Shown here piece after piece: positions 48,370-60,600 of a DNA stretch of 64,000 nt; the first letter of the stretch is position 1; every line of letters begins with the position of its first letter. This DNA is from Spirodela intermedia (Eukaryota > Streptophyta > Magnoliopsida > Alismatales > Araceae). The stretch covers positions 1,798,001-1,862,000 of the forward strand of contig LR746272.1 in the NCBI GenBank assembly GCA_902729315.2, in the 5' to 3' direction. The position numbers were made by a program, and so were the translations under genes. The notes below the pieces were generated by a model. That model had not been told where the DNA came from. It was given only the letters and a program-made list of their open reading frames with translations, and ran no database searches.

Positions 48370-50355
48370 TCCCTGTCTCTCTCTGTCTCTGTCTGTCTCT
48401 CCCCCTCTCTCTGTCTCTCTGTCTCTCTCTCTTCCTCTCCCTGTCTCTCTCTCTCTCTCTCCCTCTCCCTGTCTCTGTCTCTGTCTCTGTCTGTCTCCCC
48501 CCCCCCCTTTCTCTCTCTCTCTCGCTATAAAGTGGAGGCAGGAAGGTTTGAATGTTGTTGACTTTAAGGTCTAGTTATAAACCTGATAGGAACCAGGCTT
48601 CATGTTCATGTGAGGTTACCTGACGCATAGAGATTTTGAAGAGAGAATTGCTGTTGGGAGGGAAATTTTATGAATGATTAAGAGTTTGACCTATGAAACG
48701 GTGTATGCTTGAGGTATATATCTGTGGTTCTGTAATGTACAGCTATGCCCGTTTCGGGATCTATAGAAGGGTCTTGGCCGCCATGAAACCCGGGCTGAAT
48801 GCGGCCTTGACTTTGGTAGTGCCGGGCAGGTTACAAGGAGAGCCTATAAAACATAATACTACCAATAATAATATTATTATTAATGGACAAGTAGGCGATT
48901 TGACAGTAGATCTGGACGCCATTGAGATCCTCGAGGGAGAGATTTCAAAGCCAAAATTTAATAGGAAAGGCTTCCTTCCTCCGCCCTACTGCAACAGGTT
49001 GGAGGAGGAGCCGGCTCACCGCATCAAGTCCCCATGTTCTTCCTCTGATAGATCTTACAGGTCGTCGGGGAAGAGATACGGAGGGAGGGGAGGAACCCAG
49101 ATGAGCGAGACAGAGGGATCGAGGTAGAAGAAGATCCATTTTGGTGAATGGGAAGCCATGGGCAGCAGCTTCTCCCGTTCACAGTAACAACGAGAGCTTC
49201 CTCCGCAGGCGCCGCTCTAGATGACGACCTCGTCCTCCGGCAGGGCGAATCTCATCCGCTTCTGAATATTCAAAAAAAGGAAGAAGACGACAGGAACCTC
49301 TGGTTAGATGATTGTATGAAAAAAATTTGAATTCTGGACGTTGGAAACATCGTATATTCACAAAATATTCTGTGAACTCCGAAGTGTAGCCATTAAACTA
49401 CGGAACATCTCCTAGAAGGAAGCCCTGGCCATGGAGAGCCCTGGCCTCTGAGCCTCTGAGCCCACACCGAGGAATGCGTCCAATCAGACGAAGCCATACA
49501 CCACGTGGTAGCAAGGCTGCTCCGTCGTCGTCAACGGAGGACTAAGCTGGAGACAGGGATATTAGAACGGAAAGAGAGAGAGTCAGGCCGTCCATCGCCA
49601 TTAGCCCCATCGAGGAAGGCTACCCGCCGCAGACCACAGTGAACGCTTTCCTTCACTGATGGGTTAACCGGCGGGAGGTTGGGGGAGATTCGTGGCTCCA
49701 CCGGCGGTTTACGTCGCCGGAGAAGGTGGAAATTGGGAGGGTCTAACATGGTTGGCGTAAGAATGGCAAGTGCAGTCGATATAATAACGTCTGGTGAGAT
49801 TCTCGAGCAGAAGGTGAAATGGGAGATAGGTTGGTCTGAATCAAGTGCCTGTTTCGAGGGAATTTCTTCTCCCATATTCACCGCGTAAAAATCTGCCTCC
49901 GGTTGTAGGCGTGCTTTCCCTTTCTTGCGGTTGGTCACAACCAAATACGCTAATAATTTTTTTCTTGACGATGACGATCGGGAGAGAGAGAGAGAGAGAG
50001 AGAGAGAGCTAATTCTTGCTTTGTGTTTGGTTAGGAAGAGCTTGTGATTAAACGAAAAAGGAGAATATTTAAATAATGATGATGGTGCTACGAAATGGAA
50101 CCAACGAGAACTGCTTCCGGGATGGAATTTTTTTTTTGGTTCGAATCCGAGGGCTATCACCGAGGGCGTTGACTCAATTGGTTGGTCAGAGGCTGAGAAA
50201 ACATTGAGGCCCGCTCAGCTCGCTCATTTACCAGGTCAACGAGTTTATGGTTCACTCTTGTGTGGTTGGTTATAGACGGCGGAGGACCAAGATGAGTCTA
50301 CGTCTGGAGAGAGTTTACTTTGCAGGTGGATTATCCAAAATAACAGGCGCTAACG
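46738..50355. other. Intergenic region with unassigned open frames and CT repeats
   Basis: 46,738-47,060 is HMT 5' flank. 47,100-48,300 is AT-rich without coding signs. 48,339-48,524 is CT/GTCTCT repeat. Two longer open frames could belong to unknown genes: 48,693-49,127 (+, with an Asn-rich NTTNNNIIINGQ patch) and the reverse frame whose plausible start lies near 49,883 (MGEEIPSKQALDSDQ, ends 49,531) behind a CT-rich leader at 49,980-50,008. Neither resembles a family I know. Confidence 0.4.
48339..48524. repeat. Imperfect CT / GTCTCT low-complexity tract
   Basis: About 185 bp of CT dinucleotides interspersed with CTGTCTCT and CCCTCTCC units and a run of C near 48,498. It is polypyrimidine on the plus strand. 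Confidence 0.95.
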
Positions 50356-51003
50356 TCAGTTTTCGAAGGGGGTTACCTCTTTCTTCTCCCGAAGGGGTCC
50401 GCTGACCTCCTTTGCCGGTGCCGGCGCCTCGATAACTGTTTTTCCTCCTGCAGCCTCATGGTTTCTGGCGACGCAGAGCTCCATGATTCTCTTCGCTGCC
50501 TCGGCCGGGTCCTTGCTTTGCTCAACCAGTTTCGCCACTTCCGCCTTGGGCAGCCTCATGCGGATCCTTAGCGGCCCGCTGCTGTCCCCTTGGCCGCTGC
50601 CGTACCCCATGGCGGTCCCGGTGGGGGGCAATCTCGAGAAGGTGATATCGGAGGCAGCTCTCCGGGAGAGCATGAGGCTCTCCAGGCGGTCCTTAGCGGA
50701 CATATTGATGCCGGAGCGGACCCGCCGGGAGGTCAGCTGCGGGCCGCGGGATTCGGGGGGCGGCACGGGAGGAGGCTCCGGGAGCTGGACGAGGAAGTAA
50801 AGCTTCTTCGGCTTCAGGGCGAGGTCGGGGTCGAGGGGCCTCGCCCGTTGGCCGAGCAGCTTCACCTGCTCCGACTCCAGGAGGACGTGCCCTGGGTGGC
50901 CCCGCAGCACATCCCTCGCCGTCGCTGGGTGCTTCACCTTGATGAGACTGCCGTCTATCTTCATCACTTTCACTCTCCTCCTCCCTCCCAAGCTGTTTCC
51001 CAT
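50356..51003 (-). CDS. DUF4228 (PADRE) domain protein, N-myristoylation-type start
   Basis: Single open frame of 215 aa on the minus strand. The start at 51,003 gives MGNSLGGRRRVKVMKIDGSL. Gly 2 followed by Asn-Ser fits an N-myristoylation site, and the VMKIDG(S/T)... opening defines the plant DUF4228/PADRE family. Next come HPGHVLLESEQVKLLG (about 37-51) and LKPKKLYFLVQLP (about 63-75), both family landmarks, then a Pro-rich stretch, a basic MSAKDRLESLMLSRRAASDI segment and a C-terminal LPKAEVAKLVEQS helix. Upstream in-frame Met codons lie in a GA-rich leader and are rejected. The last codons VTPFEN follow a possible GAG|GTAACC donor, so the C-terminus could differ if spliced. Members are stress-responsive but biochemically uncharacterised. 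Confidence 0.88.
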   Translation of the reverse strand: MGNSLGGRRRVKVMKIDGSLIKVKHPATARDVLRGHPGHVLLESEQVKLLGQRARPLDPDLALKPKKLYFLVQLPEPPPVPPPESRGPQLTSRRVRSGINMSAKDRLESLMLSRRAASDITFSRLPPTGTAMGYGSGQGDSSGPLRIRMRLPKAEVAKLVEQSKDPAEAAKRIMELCVARNHEAAGGKTVIEAPAPAKEVSGPLREKKEVTPFEN

Positions 51004-53160
51004 CTCTCTCTCTCTCTCGCTCTCTCCCTCTTGCTGCCTCGTTCTCTCTCTGAATCTACTTTCTGGAGAGGGGTGGAGGGGTTTATGATGGGGGAGGTGC
51101 ACGCGGATATAGGTAATGAGGATGGGAGGCGACTGGGGGATCTGATTAAAAGGCAAGTCGGGAGGAGGACCCTGAGAGTGACCGGTAGGTTATGGGGCCT
51201 TTGTTCAAACGAAGGGAAAGAACGATAGTTTTACAAGGCAGGCGTGGACGACCTCTTCTTCTCCATTCCGCGACGGGTCCACAGCGTAACATGCCGCCAA
51301 ATAGGCGCACTTTCACGTAAGCCGATGAATACTTTTTTCACGTAAGCGATCTGCGTGTTCCATTAGGTCAATTCGGAGACCGCCGAAGGTCAAGCCTAAT
51401 CTTCATGGGTGTCTCCTCAGCGGAAAAAACCTTCGCCAAAATCTTGCCCAACGAGTAAATACCGAGTATTTCAGGGAGTTGCCACGTTTAACCCTAGCAC
51501 AAGCGCGCATTACAGAGCTCAAACTCGACTCAAGCACAGAACGGACCCTCGAAATGGGCTGCACTGCAGATGCCCGAGAGAGCGATAGAGCGATTGATAG
51601 AGAGAGAAAACTTCTGGGTCGGTAGATCTTCTTGTCCAGTAGATCCGCCATGGATTATGTTCAGATCGGAGGGAACTTATTAGTTACGCGGCCAACGATG
51701 TTAATCAGCTGTTAACAACGCAGAACACTGTATAATAGCTAGCGACATCATCGAAGGGCCCCTTTTATTATAATGAATATGCTTTCCGGTTATTGGCTGA
51801 CAAGAAGAAACCCTCATCCCCTCTTCCATCCGCCCGTATTCTATGACCCTGAAGCAAGGGAAGAAAACGAGTCCAAGCCGCTACAGAATCTGCACATCGG
51901 CGGCGACCATGAGGCCCTCCTATGACTGGCAGATCTCGCCGACGGCGACCATGAGTGTCGCGGCGTGGAAGAAATACGCCCCCCGTAAAGTCGGAGGTCC
52001 TTGAAGAAGGCCCCGCGACTTTCGGTTAAACTGTACGGCGGCGGCGATGCGGCCAGCGACGGAGACTAATATCTCCCCGGTATGAGTTACCGCTAATTAG
52101 TCTAAACGTGGCAATATTCCAGGTCTTATCAAGGCGGTGGGATTCAGCGGCGTGGGGGGTGGGTGTCTTCGCCGCCGCTCAGTTTGTCAACGGCGAGGAA
52201 GGTCGAACCATTTTAGGCGATTGGCGAGAACTCCTTTTCTCAAGCCCCATGGACAACTACCGCGCCGGTTGCCCGGAAGCCGACGAGGCGGAGCCTCGCG
52301 CTGAGTCCGTCCCCCCTCGCGTGGCTTTGAAAGGATCTCTCTGAGAGTGCGAATGACCCACCGGATGGAGGAGGAGGAAGACGGGTAGTTCAGATCAAGT
52401 TCCCGGTCATGGTTGGGACCGGCCCGTGCCTTGGACACCGATCGGAACCAGTCCGCTCGCGGTGGGTGGGACGGTCGCCGTGGAAGGACGACGACCGCAG
52501 ACGAACACGTTGTTCGAGGTTTGACTTGGCAACGCCGAGTTGTCGGCCGGAAGGGACGACTAGGGAACGCTGAGACTATTGTCAACGTGCCGTTGACATA
52601 GCATTTGACCCATCGATCGTTCTAGAGAGGTATCTACTCGACGCGTAGCCAATTCGCGAGAAAGAGAGAGGAGGGAGGCGCAGAGAGAGACATGGAAATC
52701 TCTGAAAACTGTGAGGGCTGTTGACTTTTTGTCTGAAACGAAGCACAAAGATTCTCGCATGTAACCTGGTGGCTTAAGATTGGACCCAGTCAGGCTGCCG
52801 CCCCAATGCCAAGGCTGAGCCTACGCTTCTACAGTATCTCTAGAGAGGGAGAGGGAGAGAGAGAGAGAGTGCCCTCCCTCGTTGTCTCGTGGTGTATTTC
52901 ATATTTCATACAGAATCGTGGTCAGACGGACCAATTTTGGCAGCCCACAACGACGGCGATGTCGTTCAGCCGAGCGTTCAAAGAATGGAATTAGTCACGG
53001 AGGAGGGAGGGCAGGTTCCTGTCAGGACAACCGAATCGAATGGAAGCATCATCAGCCGGTCTCCCCCCGCCTCCATGAGTAAGAAGGGAGTGAATTCTCT
53101 ACCTGTACAGAGCCTGCTGGCGGGAGGAGGGTGGGTGAGAGGGAGGGAGACGTCCGCTAA
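51004..53160. other. Intergenic DNA without recognised gene
   Basis: This holds the DUF4228 5' flank and the U-box gene 3' flank. Short open frames (51,403-51,651; 52,108-52,344; 52,187-52,585; 52,889 on) lack family features. A GA-rich patch lies at 52,845-52,870. The 3' UTR of the U-box gene should occupy the last few hundred bases. Confidence 0.5.
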
Positions 53161-56100
53161 TCAGGAGGGCCTGCGGAGCTTCTTCAACTGCTCGAGGAGG
53201 CCAGCGGCCTTGCGGCGGGCCCTGTCGGTGCCGCTGTGGGCAAGCTCAGCGAGCAGCTTCACGGCGCCGAGGCCCTCGAGGGAGCCGAGGCCCTCGGCGT
53301 CCTTCTTGCAGAGGGTGAGCAGCACCGCGGCAGCGTTCTCCTTCACCTGCGGCTGCCCCGCCCGCAGGACCTCCACGAGGAGCGGGATCACGTTGGCCCT
53401 AGCGGCGGCGGCCTTCCCTTCCTGGTGGCTGACGACCACCGAGAGCAACGCCACCGCCTCGTCCACCATATCCGCCGCGGGGTTCTCGAATAGCCACAGC
53501 ACTGGCGCGAGGACCCCTGCGTGCACGGCGCGGGGCTTGTTACCGGAGTAGATGCAGAGGTTGAACAGGGCGGTGGCGGCGTCGCGCCGGCCCCTGGCGC
53601 TGCCGTCGCGCAGGAGCGCCACCAGGGCCTCGAACACGCCGGGGGAGCTGCCGATGACCACCTTGTTCTCGTCGTCCAGAGACAGGCTGAAGAGCGCGAA
53701 CGCCGCGTTCTCCCTCGCCTCCATGCTCCCGGTCCTCAGCACCTGGACGATGGGCCCGACGGCGCCGGAGAGGATGATCAACGCCTTGTTGGAGTCGCAG
53801 ATAGAGAGGTTCAGGAGGGCGGTGACGGCGTGCTCCTGCGTCGCCGCGTCGCCGGCGGCGAGGAGGCCGACCAGCACCGGCACCGCGCCGGCCTCGGCGA
53901 TCAGGATCCTGTTGTCGGTGCTCCGCCGGGCCAGCGATCGGATCTCCTCCGCCGCGGCCCTCTGCGCCACCACTGACCCGCCGGAGAGCCGCCGGACAAG
54001 CTCCCCGATCAGCTCCGAGTCGCCGGCGACCTCGCGATACGACCCGTCGCTCTTTCTGACCCGGCGGCGCTGCTCCACGCTGTTGGCCTCGCACCACTGG
54101 ATGATCAGGCTCCTCAAGACGTAGTTGGGGGTCAGCGCGAGGTTCTGAAGCCTCTGCTGGGTTTTTGGGCAGGAGAGATTGCCGGAGTCGATCCACCTCT
54201 GGATGGAGGAACGCTCATACGTCTGCGGATTCCACGACAAGAGGATCAGTCAGTTCGTTCATTGCTCCTAACCTGCAAATGAGAGGGAGGGGGGGAATGA
54301 AGGAGCTTGCACCTGCCCCGTGGAGACGACGACGGGGTCCCTCATCAGGTCCAGAGATATGGGGCAGAGGAAGTCACTGGGGGCGACCAGGGGATCTGCC
54401 TTCTTGCACTCCTCTGAGCTTCCGGCGACCGGGGAGTCTACCTTGTGGCCGTCTTCTAGTGTGGAGTCCTTGAGATCTTTAGATGTCCTAGGGGAGGTCT
54501 GCTCGGGGTCGTCTCCAGGAGGCTTGGGGTTGTTGGCTTCGCCGACACGAACCATCAGCTTCTGAGAATCGCCATCGACTGGGGCCGGGCTGTTTATTTT
54601 CGCCAGTTCCTTGCAGTTGGCGCTGTAAACAGTGCTGTAAATGTCGGAGAACATATCCAGAGCGTGGGGGCCGTTCCTTTGGGTCACCCTTCTCAGCTGC
54701 GTCCTCACAAGCTCGACCTGGTGAAAGAGCAAGCACGTCAGGAGAATCCGACCATGAATGGAAACGATGCGAGAGTAGGCTGTTCTTCACCTGCTCCAGA
54801 ACCTCGTCTGATATATCGAAATAATCGTAATGTAGGTTTCCAAGAGCCTTCTCTAGCTGCCACGACACATACTGCAACTGCAGTGTAACAGTTTTCTCCA
54901 CTATGGCCTAGACAAAAAAAACACATGAAAAGAAAAACAGTAAGCGAATAAAGTTGTTTGCAAGTACGCGAAAATGAACATGACGGGCCTTAGAAGAGGA
55001 ATATAGGCAAGGCTGGCCTCTGCACTGAAGAAAAGAGATTTTTGGTGTAAGGCCATCAAAATAATAACATATTATTCAGTGAGGGGTGAGGTACTATCCT
55101 CTTGGACACCTTAGAGTATTTATACCCACCTAAAATCATTCGTATGTAAACTTAGTGTATTTTAGATGATCAGCATTTTTTCAAGCGGGGAAAAACAGAA
55201 CAAAAATCAGTATGTTCATCTGAATTCCTACGCTGCGTTCACAACCAAAGCTTCAGGCTTTAGGAAGTTAGAAACCGCACAGATAGGAAGTTGGAAAAGA
55301 TAACGAGAAGAAGTCGTCATGTTGTGATTCTAGTGGCGAGGTTCTTTAATTCCCCGCCAACCCCCCCCCCACAACTCCAATTAAACTTGTTTACTTGTGC
55401 ACCTTAGTCTCAGTTTGCCCACAAGTTTTCCTACTTATCTCCCTATTTCGAATATGCGCGGGATATATTTCTTGATTTCACTCCTTTATTTGTGCAGACA
55501 ACTATCATGCAAATTGGATGATCTCTTTTTAAGTTGTAAGGCATAAAACTAAGAATCCCATTTCCTGTTTTTGTTTTAAATTTAGAAGGATGAAGCATGG
55601 ACATATTGCCTTACTTTTTGATCATGAACATTTTTCGTCCTCTGCAGAATTTGCTCGGCATTCTCGGGTATTATATGAATGAAAATGGATAATCGATTTT
55701 GATGATGCTGTGAACACCAAAGCTTCAAACCTTTTTTCATAATTTTTTTTTAAACATTGAAAGGGTGCGGGTGCACATCTTTGTGTTATTATGAAATCAG
55801 ACCTATTTGTCCTCTGCTGAATCCGCCCCAGATGACGGCATTACATCCAAGAATTTAAAGCTCAAATGATCATAACACAGCTTACAGAGCAACTTGATAG
55901 ATATATTGAAAAATTATCTCACCAAAGCAATCCATGAACAGAGAATGAGAGCGTTTTTATCAAAAGAACACTTGATCGAGTTTCATCTTATGCCGTATGA
56001 AAAATTGAAAGCTTACACTGCGTAATTGCAACGATATAATGAAAACACAGGTCGACCAACAGAGAATAGAAACAGGTAGGTGAAAGACGGGAACTCGTGT

Positions 56101-56941
56101 GAAGCAGGATCTCACATCTCTCACATTACATGTACGAGAAACATCCAAAATCTGGTATCTTGGTGCTCACTGTTTTGAATAATTCAAAATTTACACTCAT
56201 GTAAAAACAGCAATTCTCGTTTTACGGAAAATTATCCCTGTTTCTAAAAAAACGATAGTTAATCCAATTCGACACGCAATGAAGCCACATTACACGGAAA
56301 TAACCGGGAAGAGGGGGGGTTGTGGATTTCCGCAAGGCGAATGCACCCGAGAACCACGTAGATCGATGAGATGGATTAAATCCGCGCGCACCCTTCTACA
56401 GCTAATTAGTACTTACAAGGGATTCCGCCACTGCAGCACTGCCGTGAGGACCGCCATCATGAAGGCGCCCGATCCTAAGAAACCGCCTGGAAACCTCGAT
56501 CGCGACCAGTAGATCGGCGAGGCAAGACACCGGTGCCGACGCCCCGCCCCAAGAGGACGACGTAGCCTCCAGCGACGCATCCCGCCCGGCTTCCGCGGCG
56601 GCAGAGCCTTTGATCTCCTCAAAGAGGTGAACGAGAAGAGAGATCTTTCGAGCGAGGCCAACGCAATCCACCCTATCCTGCCCGATCAAGCCCCCCGCAA
56701 ACGCCGCAGAGCCGGAGATGTCGCGAGCGGCCGCCACCAGGGCCTCCGCCAGACTTAGGGCCCCTGTATCTCCTGCAACAGCGGCCATTACTTCCTCCTC
56801 GCTCCTGTCGCCGGCGGGAGGGAGCGTAAGGGGACCGAACACCAGAGGACGAACACCGCCGGCGACGGCACCGTCATAGAAGTAGGGAGAGAGCAAGAGA
56901 GCCCGCACGGCCGGCGGGGGAAGAGTCGCCGGCGACGCCAT
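53161..56941 (-). CDS. U-box / ARM-repeat E3 ubiquitin ligase (PUB family)
   Basis: Minus-strand exons 56941-56417, 54907-54791, 54717-54313 and 54222-53161 sum to 2,109 nt and 702 aa, all in phase 0. The N-terminal UND region (about 60-300) includes CVGLARKISLLVHLFEEIK and YVSWQLEKALGNLHYD...DISDEVLEQ. A Pro/Ser/Asp-rich linker leads to the U-box (about 327-400): DFLCPISLDLMRDPVVVSTG, then TYERSSIQRWIDSGN and CPKTQQ. This is the E2-docking domain of a ubiquitin ligase. From about 425 to the end are ARM repeats (AEEIRSLARRSTDNRILIAE, ALLNLSICDSNKALI, AAFALFSLSLDDENK, AATALFNLCIYSGNK, AAAVLLTLCKKD), which bind substrate. It belongs with UND-U-box-ARM proteins such as PUB13/SPL11 and PUB17; the exact orthologue cannot be set. 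Exons are strikingly GC-rich. Intron 1 is 1.5 kb. An in-frame ATG at 57,100 is less likely. Confidence 0.94.
54908..56416 (-). other. Intron 1 of the U-box gene
   Basis: AT-rich intron of 1.5 kb between the UND exon ending VAESL and the exon starting AIVEKTV. No embedded gene was seen. A run of nine C sits at about 55,362. Confidence 0.75.
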
Positions 56942-56980
56942 AAGATTCCGCGAGGAAAAGCATATAAATAAGGAATGGGG

Positions 56981-57003
56981 GGGAGAGAGAGAGAGAGAGA
57001 GCC
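56981..57003. repeat. (GA)n in the U-box gene leader
   Basis: GA dinucleotides on the plus strand give a CT-rich leader on the sense strand about 50 bp upstream of the ATG. Confidence 0.85.
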
Positions 57004-57137
57004 AGCTCATCCTTCGATCCGAAGAGAGAGAAAAAGGTGGAGGAAGATGTAACCGCCTACAGGAGAGGAGGGGGGTGGCGCGCCAGCCGCACCCACCCAA
57101 TCATATATTTGTTTTCCAAATATGCCCTAGCGTGAGG

Positions 57138-57362
57138 CTACGTGGCGGAATGAGGTGCCCCGATGGGCTTCTCAGAGAGACTTGCGAGGGAGGGTGTCCA
57201 ACCTCGAACGGGCATCTCTGAGGCGTGGGGGAAATCTCTAGGCAGATATCGTCCGGTGACGTGGCAGGATGGGATACTGTGCAGGAACCGCTGATCACAA
57301 GTGGGTTCCACCAGTGCATGTCTCCGGTAGCGGGACCAGATGCAGTGCGAGCCACGTGGCAC
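57138..57362. promoter_or_regulatory. Three ACGTGGC boxes, one a perfect G-box palindrome
   Basis: ACGTGGC occurs at 57,140-57,146 and ACGTGGCA at 57,259-57,266, and the palindrome GCCACGTGGC lies at 57,351-57,360. All are within about 420 bp upstream of the U-box ATG. ACGTGGC is the core of ABA-response elements and bZIP G-boxes. Multiple copies suggest ABA or stress control, an inference from the motif. Confidence 0.65.
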
Positions 57363-60300
57363 GCAACAGAATTAGAAATCATCCTGGCGCCGGGCCCGCG
57401 CCCAGGCTGACTACACATTTTAAAGGGGAAAATTTCAAAATAGTCCTGGATCCGATAAAACAATGATTCAGGGTCCATTATGAACGTTCTGTTATGGAAA
57501 AAAAAGTAAAATGTTAAAATGTCTGGTCTTTTTGAAAAGAATTACACGACGGGTTAATATTCTGAGAAAGCCGAGACGATCTACCGCCGAATGGAGAACC
57601 AAGTTGGACCAACCTACCAGCAGCAGTGGATAAAGCAGGCGCGCAATAGGTCCCACCATTTTATTTTAATACTATTTACAGCTATCAATGAGGTGGCGGG
57701 TCAAACTGAGACACCCACTACACCCAATCCCCTTTTATTGGAAAAATGACAAGAAAAATGGATCATGCATGAGATAAAATGGGCCAAAATTGTATTCAAT
57801 GGGCCCGGCCCATAATGGGAACCCCAGCCCAAATATATACAATTAAGCATACAATTTATATAGTTTCATCCTCTAATTGGAATTAATCACTCGCTAAAAA
57901 TCCTAATTAACCATATAAAATCATTGAAAAAAAATGAAGAAATAAAAAAATTGAGGCGTGATTATGATTGGGTAGTGACGTCTGAGCGTCTATGAGGACA
58001 GCATCACTGTCATTAGCGGTTCATGTGCCGAGGTGCAAAGAGCAGAGCGCATGTTGTATGGAGTCGGCGTCATGAGCGGGGCGCATGAAGACAAGTTCAC
58101 ATGACGTGCAAGGTTGGCGCAGCATCCATGGCGCATGTTGCATTGTAGTGCACAGTAAAACATTGACGACTGAGATTCGCAAGGTTGGTGAGAGACAGAG
58201 TCCAAGATGTTAGGTGACGTCCATTTACACCGTCGCATATGTTCTCTATGTTTCTCTTTCAGTTGAGTGGAGTATGGGGTCTAGTTTGATAGAGAGAGGT
58301 TCGCATCGTTGAAGGCTGGATGGCGACAACGGTAGAGCATCGATTGAGGCTGGCACTAGTGAGGTTAAGTTCTATGGCAACTATAACCCATTCGAGAATG
58401 TCATCTAGCTAAGAAGAGTTATAACTTTACCAAGCATGGTAAGCAGTTACGTGCAGATCTTCATTTGAAGGAGGGAACAGGGGGGGTCCATGAAGAGGAG
58501 AAACCCCACCAAACGCAATGAATACGCCACTCTCTTACAAATATTTTTCATTATTTTTTCTTTTGATCACAATTTCTTCATGCTTTGAATCGACAGCTTT
58601 GAATCGACATGCCTTGGTCAACGGAGAGTGAGTTAATTCGTGTGGCTCTTTAATTGACTTGTTAGATGCTTTGCCATTGCTTGCTTTTGACCATGGGGAT
58701 CATATCGCAAACACAATAAATGGAGTGGAATAATCAACTCGTTAGACACCAACGACCATTGGGCGACATCGTAATGATCAGGATTTCATTCGCTGGCTAA
58801 TTGTAGATTGTCTTCTTCCAAGTGGGTCAAGATGCAAAACCATATTAAACTATAACATGTGGAGATAGATGAAACACCAAATTATGATCTATTAGATTTT
58901 AGCTACATCAATAGGTCAAACCTATCATCCAGCTAGGTCTATTTCTTGGATGTGGCTTAAATATTCTTACATAACTTATCATGGTTTAATGGCAAGGCCA
59001 TTCACACCTAAACTAGTCACAAGGCATCGAACAGTGATAGCTAACAGAAGACAGAAGCGATTTATATCCCCATACACAAGTTGGGTCTGAACAAGACAAG
59101 GCGACTGACGCTAGGAACGCTCAAAATGGGCAGTGAAGCCTGCAAAGAAATTTGCGCATTATAATCGGTAAGAGGACAAACTGATGGAGTGTGATATTTT
59201 AGGTTAACCCAAACTTTGTAAAAAGAGACGAAGAAAGTTCCAACTCATTACAACGTCATATTTCATCACTATAAATAATCAGAAACCCTCACGATTCCTA
59301 AAGATTCATACAGAGAGGAACCTCAGATATACAAATGTGAGGGGAAAGCTATTTTGGTGCAAAGTGAAGAAGATATTGGCAACAATAACCAGTAGGCACA
59401 CGATGCTGGAGAGGGATGCATCGTTGAGGCCGTCTAAGGGCTTGATCAATGTATTATTTTATACTAACCAGGAGAAGGGCTCCCCTCCCCCGGCCCCATG
59501 GTTTGCTAGCCTCACGTGGCCAATGTAAGATCACTTGTACAAGGTCGGACCTTCTAAACAGCCCACGAGCGCGTCATGTGAAAATCATCATCTTCAATAG
59601 CATCGTAGACGTCGCCGTCATCATCCCCGTTCCTCCCTTCTTCTGGTCCTCTGGTGTGTGTTAGATGGGATGCAACTTGCCCCAAGAAGTTATAGGGATG
59701 GTTGGGGGGGGAGGGGGGAAGAGAGAGAGAGTATGTTGGGGAAGGCATTATTGTGTTCGTCCGAAGTTAAACTGCTAGATAGGTCTGAGTAATGAAGACA
59801 GTGACGGAGGAGCTTTCAAGAGTGGGGATGCAAGGGGTTTTATAAATGGGCGAATGGCATTGCTATACTATTCATATTTTAAAAGTAAATGTGAATTTGA
59901 ATGTATAATATAATCCTTTAATCTATACAAATATGAATTATATGGCGAATGCAATACTAATGTGTTCTATTGTATAATTTCGTATTTGTTATTTAAATAT
60001 TCGAATTTAAAATATTCATAAACAAACGGATAACAAGTGCATGTGATATGCCAATACATGGACTTAACATAACGTCAATAACTCTAACGATATTATTCAA
60101 ATGCATATGGTTGATAATTTCCAACAATGATTAAATACTAGATATCACAAATTTACTCCACACACACGTGCATTCTATATATATAGATACACATACATGT
60201 ATAATTGATGCCCTTTTCTTTTATCATGATTGAATAAGATGTGTTCACTATCCTTATCCAAAATTTCATTACAAAGTTTTACATTTCTCCTTCAATATTT

Positions 60301-60600
60301 GTACTTGTGACGTAGAAAAGAAGCTATTGACCAAGTAAATGCGCTTTAGTGGACAAGATCAGGTGGGAATACGTTTAGAATAAAAAATTGTACCAGTGAT
60401 TTATATATAAAAATGATATACCACTCATTTCAGTAAGAAAATTAACTAAAAACCATACCAATGTGTTCATCTTTTAATTTTTAAATTTCATGGTTAAATA
60501 TTAAATAGCCACATAAAATAGGAAATAATGTGAACAATCTGTCTGGAGTTCGATAATATAGATCGAACGTCCTACACTTTTAAATAGTATTTCGAACGAA
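57363..60600. other. Intergenic DNA, partly LTR-like
   Basis: 57,776-57,838 holds several TGGGCC/GGCCCA/AGCCCA motifs. 58,000-58,240 has repeated GCGCATG words. 58,850-59,530 resembles an LTR in style (CTATAAATAATC followed by a transcript-like stretch), but no partner repeat or PBS was found. 59,860-60,600 is AT-rich and featureless. Confidence 0.4.

Noticed and set aside
48325-48561. 78-codon Ser/Leu repeat frame
   Set aside because: Translation of the CT/GTCTCT simple repeat.
50590-51228. 212-codon plus-strand frame
   Set aside because: Antisense of the DUF4228 coding sequence.
53236-54124. Several long plus-strand frames and a 218-codon alternate minus frame (53,540-54,196)
   Set aside because: GC-rich shadows of the U-box ARM exon. 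Only the 53,161-54,222 minus frame shows ARM and U-box motifs and fits splice phases.
57101-57478. 125-codon minus frame upstream of the U-box gene
   Set aside because: No family features. It lies in the promoter region with ACGTGGC boxes and is most likely noncoding.
58850-59530. Possible solo LTR
   Set aside because: TATA-like box and LTR-like style, but no partner repeat, PBS, PPT or target duplication could be found by eye.
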